The notes under the pieces are model-generated. The model did no database searches. It saw only the letters and a program-made list of their open reading frames with translations, and had not been told where the DNA came from. Below, piece by piece: positions 60,288-63,299 of a DNA stretch of 63,299 bases (within the stretch, counting starts at the first letter, position 1; every line of letters begins with the position of its first letter). The position numbers and the translations under genes are program-made. Source of the stretch: Amphimedon queenslandica (taxonomy: Eukaryota > Porifera > Demospongiae > Haplosclerida > Niphatidae). The DNA is taken from NCBI RefSeq assembly GCF_000090795.2, contig NW_003546293.1, positions 5,022 to 68,320 of the forward strand. Direction: 5' to 3'.

Positions 60288-63200
60288 CAGGAGTCCATAA
60301 TTATGCTATGCATAACTTAAATATAACTGTATGCATGTAAAATTCAAGAGCATAAGTAGACTATATTGATACTGTGCATTAATTACTTACAGTTGGTGCA
60401 GTTAATTCCTTGATAGCCAGTACCAGTACAATCACAGGTGTAATTGGAAGGAGCTGAAACAAGTGTACAACTACCTCCATTCTGACAAGGACCCAGTTCA
60501 CATATATTTGATAGTGAACAAGTACAAGTGCTATTGTCAAGTGTATAGCCAGCTTCACAGCTATTGTTACAAACTAGAAATGAGTTAAAATAAAAAATAA
60601 ATAAATAATGTCTATCCTGCTTTTAAAAACTAACCAATGTTTAAGTATAAAACAAAAGATAAATGATATCCACCGAATTGTTGAAAGGCAGTACATTCAT
60701 AAACTCCTTCATCAGTTGCTTTATCTACATTCTTTACTGTCAGAGTTGAAGTTACAGTAATCCCTTGAATATCAGTAGTAACGGAGACTCTGCTGTCATT
60801 ACTAATGAAAAACCAGAACACAGTAGGCAAGGGAATGCCAGAGAAGCTACAATTAGCAATAAAAGTGTCTGACTGGTTCAAAGTTACAAGGGGAGGAGGA
60901 TCACTCCCAGCAGAATTAAGAGGTTCTATAATACGAAATTAAATAACTTACATTTCCACTATATTATACTTACCAAAAACAGTAACATTGACTGTAGTGT
61001 TTACTATTCTCCTCTCAACTAGATCATTGACTGCCTGACAAGTATAAATTCCATCTGAAGTTAATGATCCCACAACAGTGAGCATAGTAATGATTGTATC
61101 TGATGTATTACTACTAGTATACTGATCAGTAGGTATAACTATACCATCCTTGAACCAAGTGATATTCGGTAAAGGCACTCCACCAGATGAACAGTTCAAT
61201 GTAATAGTATTATTATATTGCAGTAATATACTGTTTGGTGGGGTAACTATGAAATATGGTGGCTCTAAAATATAGAAAATAAATTATAAATTAGCATTAG
61301 CATAAATGATGACACAAACCTTGTACATCAACACTGATAGTAGCCACTGAAGCTCCAGCAACATTAGAAGCAATACAATGATATGCTCCAGAATAAGAGG
61401 TAGTAATATTAGTAATATCTAGCCTGGTTGAGTCCTCAGTTATAAGAAACAGTGAATCATTAGTGATTACTGATCCAGCAAATGTCCATTGGATAGCAGC
61501 CCCAGGATTCCCAGCATGATGTAACACACATCTCAGTGTTACACTAGAACCATTCAACACAGCAACATTTGATACAAGAGCTGATATATTTGGGGCAATA
61601 TAGTTTGCTAAGAGTATAAAAATCATAGCATTTAATACAAATAGCCAGAATCTAATTACTTACAGTCGGTGCAGTTAATTCCTTGATAGCCAGTACCAGT
61701 ACAATCACAGGTGTAATTGGAAGGAGCTGAAACTAGTGTACAACTACCTCCATTCTGACAAGGACCCAGTTCACATATATTTGACAGGGAACAAGCACAG
61801 GTGCTATTGTCAAGTGTATAACCAGCTTCACAGTCATTGTTGCAAACTATAGATATATAAAAGACAAAAGTACATGCATGTAAATAATAATGCTTAAATT
61901 TTAAGTATAAAACTAACCAATGTCTAAAATTTTGTATGAATAAATTATTACATACATATCTCTGGAAGTACAACTATACATTCCTTCATCAGTTGCTTTA
62001 TCTACATTCTTCACTGTTAGCGTTGAAGTTACAGTAATGTCTTGAATATCAATACTAGTGGTAATGGAGACTCTACTACTGTTACTAAAAAAATTTTCAG
62101 TACTGTTCATGGAAAATGTACCGAAAAACCAGTCTATTGTTGGCAAAGGAAAACCAGAGAAACTACATTGAATAATAAAGGTATCGGACTGGTTCAAAGT
62201 AAAAGTATAATCAGTGTCATCATCAAGTACAATATCAAGATATTCTATGATGCAAAAAACTATCATAAAATAAGTAATCACTATTATACTTACCAAAAAC
62301 AGTAACATTCACTGTAGTATTTACTACTCTCCTCTCAACTAGATCATTAACTGCTTGACAAGTATAATTTCCACCTGAAATTAAAGATCCCACAACAGTG
62401 AGCATAGTAATGATTGTATCTGATGTATTACTACTGGTATACTGATCAGTAGGTATAACTATACCATCCTTGAACCAAGTGATATTTGGTAAAGGTACTC
62501 CACCAGATGAACAGTTTAACGTAATAGTATTATTATATCGTAGTGTTAAATTGTTTGGTGGGGTAACTATAAAATATGGTGGCTCTAAAATATAAAAATA
62601 AGAATTAGCACAAATGATGGTACAAACCTTGTATATCAACATTGATAGTAGCCACTGAAGCTCCAACAACATTAGAAGCATTACAATGATATGCTCCAGA
62701 ATAAGAGGTAGTAATATTAGTAATATCCAGCCTGGTTGAGCCCTCAGTTATGAGAAACAGTGAATCATTAGTAATTACTGATCCAGCATATGTCCATTGA
62801 ATAGCAGCCCCAGGATTCCCAGCATGATGTAACACACATCTCAGTGTTACACTAGAGCCATTCAACACAGCAACATATGATACAAGAGCTGAAATATTTG
62901 GGGTAGTATAGCTTGCTAAAAGTATAAAAAAATCATAAAATGTAACGTAAAGAATCATTAATTACTTACATTCGCTGCAATTATTTCCTTGACATACACA
63001 AGTACAGGTAGCAGCGTCAATTACATAATTAGCTTGACAGAGTAGAAAACAGCCTGAAAAAGAATGGTGTTTACTTATAGATACAAAACAAAACACAAGA
63101 AGTTTGCACAAACATTTTTATTTCAAAAATACAATCATGAGTATACGTACTTTCAGATGGTTTCAATTCCAAGTTTCCAGTGTAAGAATAACCAACGAAC

Positions 63201-63299
63201 TGTTGCAAGCCATAAACCATTGCTAATATCTTGTCATTACTGTTATCAGACCAAACACTAATCTCACTGGTACCACTTAAACTGTAACTGTTAAACACA
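52064..63299 (-). CDS. Adhesion GPCR B (partial at 5' end): IgGFc-binding, EGF/Ig array, SEA-like, HRM, GAIN/GPS, 7TM
   Basis: Exons from the edge: 63299-63151, 63053-62970, 62915-62628, 62584-62294, 62244-61918, 61846-61664, 61607-61320, 61264-60974, 60925-60635, 60573-60391, 60164-59850, 59725-59435, 59387-59094, 59036-58728, 58501-58166, 58031-57915, 57780-57493, 57270-57090, 56832-56681, 55292-55027, 54882-54751, 54692-54598, 54540-54102, 54052-54001, 53942-53836, 53783-53653, 53531-53269, 53210-53138, 53087-52064. The first exon ends an IgGFc-binding-type domain (YSLSGTSEISVW...MVYGLQQFVGYSYTG). Then come 12 Ig and four EGF/Cys-rich modules, a SEA-like segment (PEPGSIPVVVTL), an HRM-like domain, GAIN, a GPS (CNCDHLTNFA), 7TM and an acidic/Lys-rich tail. 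Two donors (60635, 61918) have weaker alternatives upstream. Paralogue of receptor A; the start lies beyond the window. Confidence 0.9.
55490..56640 (+). repeat. ~178-bp intronic satellite, array 5 (adhesion GPCR B)
   Basis: About six copies in the intron 55293-56680, with ACCATGGGCTATAGTACAGG at roughly 178-bp spacing and the AAACTTTCTACACAGCATAA core. The largest array here. Antisense to the host. Confidence 0.95.
58560..58700 (+). repeat. Degenerate satellite fragment
   Basis: One diverged copy (GGAATCAGCTCAAACTTTAT) in the intron 58502-58727 of adhesion GPCR B. Confidence 0.6.
60233..60288. repeat. (AAT)n microsatellite
   Basis: About 18 AAT units in the intron 60165-60390 of adhesion GPCR B, beside a boundary of the duplicated EGF-Ig cassette. 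Confidence 0.9.
60391..63053 (-). repeat. Tandemly duplicated EGF-Ig-Ig-Ig exon cassette
   Basis: Exons at 62915-62628, 62584-62294, 62244-61918 and 61846-61664 are near-identical, in order, to those at 61607-61320, 61264-60974, 60925-60635 and 60573-60391. The offsets are 1,308, 1,320, 1,283 and 1,273 bp, so the unit is about 1.3 kb including introns. Stretches of tens of bases are unchanged in both coding and intronic parts. Confidence 0.92.

Noticed and set aside
60672-60925. Donor at 60673 (TTCG|gtggat) and a matching early donor near 61971 for the third Ig of each cassette
   Set aside because: Both paralogous exons stay open to a stronger gttagt donor (60634 and 61917) that keeps the last Ig strand, keeps length a multiple of three and is conserved between copies.

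Overview
This is nuclear DNA from an early-branching animal, most likely a demosponge (Amphimedon-like). The reasons are AT-rich sequence, small and very numerous GT-AG introns, genes a few hundred bases apart, long CT and ATT microsatellites, and animal-specific families (adhesion GPCRs, PX-SH3 adaptors, a RILP-like protein). The species is an inference; no marker sequence proves it. Exons were joined by hand from splice signals. Every complete spliced gene I joined stays open from start to stop and sums to a whole number of codons.

Layout. 349-11601 holds four housekeeping-type genes: a RILP-like Rab effector (minus), TMED2 (minus), NLE1 (plus; divergent from TMED2 over 81 bp) and NUDT9 (minus). 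11925-34111 holds three paralogous plus-strand genes, each encoding a PX domain and three SH3 domains (p47phox/NOXO/Tks-like organizers). Two tandem intronless POT/PTR-like transporter genes sit between the second and third. 34342-40338 is a complete ACAD10 orthologue (HAD, APH-kinase and acyl-CoA dehydrogenase domains). 40651 to the right edge holds two head-to-tail adhesion GPCR genes (minus) with large ectodomains: IgGFc-binding-type domain, Ig and EGF modules, SEA-like stretch, HRM-like domain, GAIN/GPS and 7TM. The first also starts with a lysozyme-like domain.

Most striking points. (1) The middle PX-SH3 gene carries an N-terminal RH2 (RILP-homology 2) domain. It matches the RILP-like gene at the left edge in sequence (14 of 20 core residues) and in the position and phase of the intron that ends the RH2 exon, so a Rab-effector exon appears to be fused to a NOX-organizer-like adaptor. 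(2) Adhesion GPCR A joins a lysozyme-like and an IgGFc-binding-like ectodomain to a cleavable GPS and 7TM, a plausible microbe- or mucus-sensing receptor. (3) Adhesion GPCR B is growing by near-identical 1.3-kb EGF-Ig-Ig-Ig cassettes built from symmetric phase-1 exons. (4) A dispersed ~178-bp satellite occupies introns of at least five genes here, mostly antisense to its host. (5) A 27-copy minisatellite in NUDT9 copies the neighbouring 3' splice site.

The three PX-SH3 genes share intron positions throughout and probably act at membranes as scaffolds for NADPH oxidase or actin remodelling. No oxidase catalytic subunit lies in the window.
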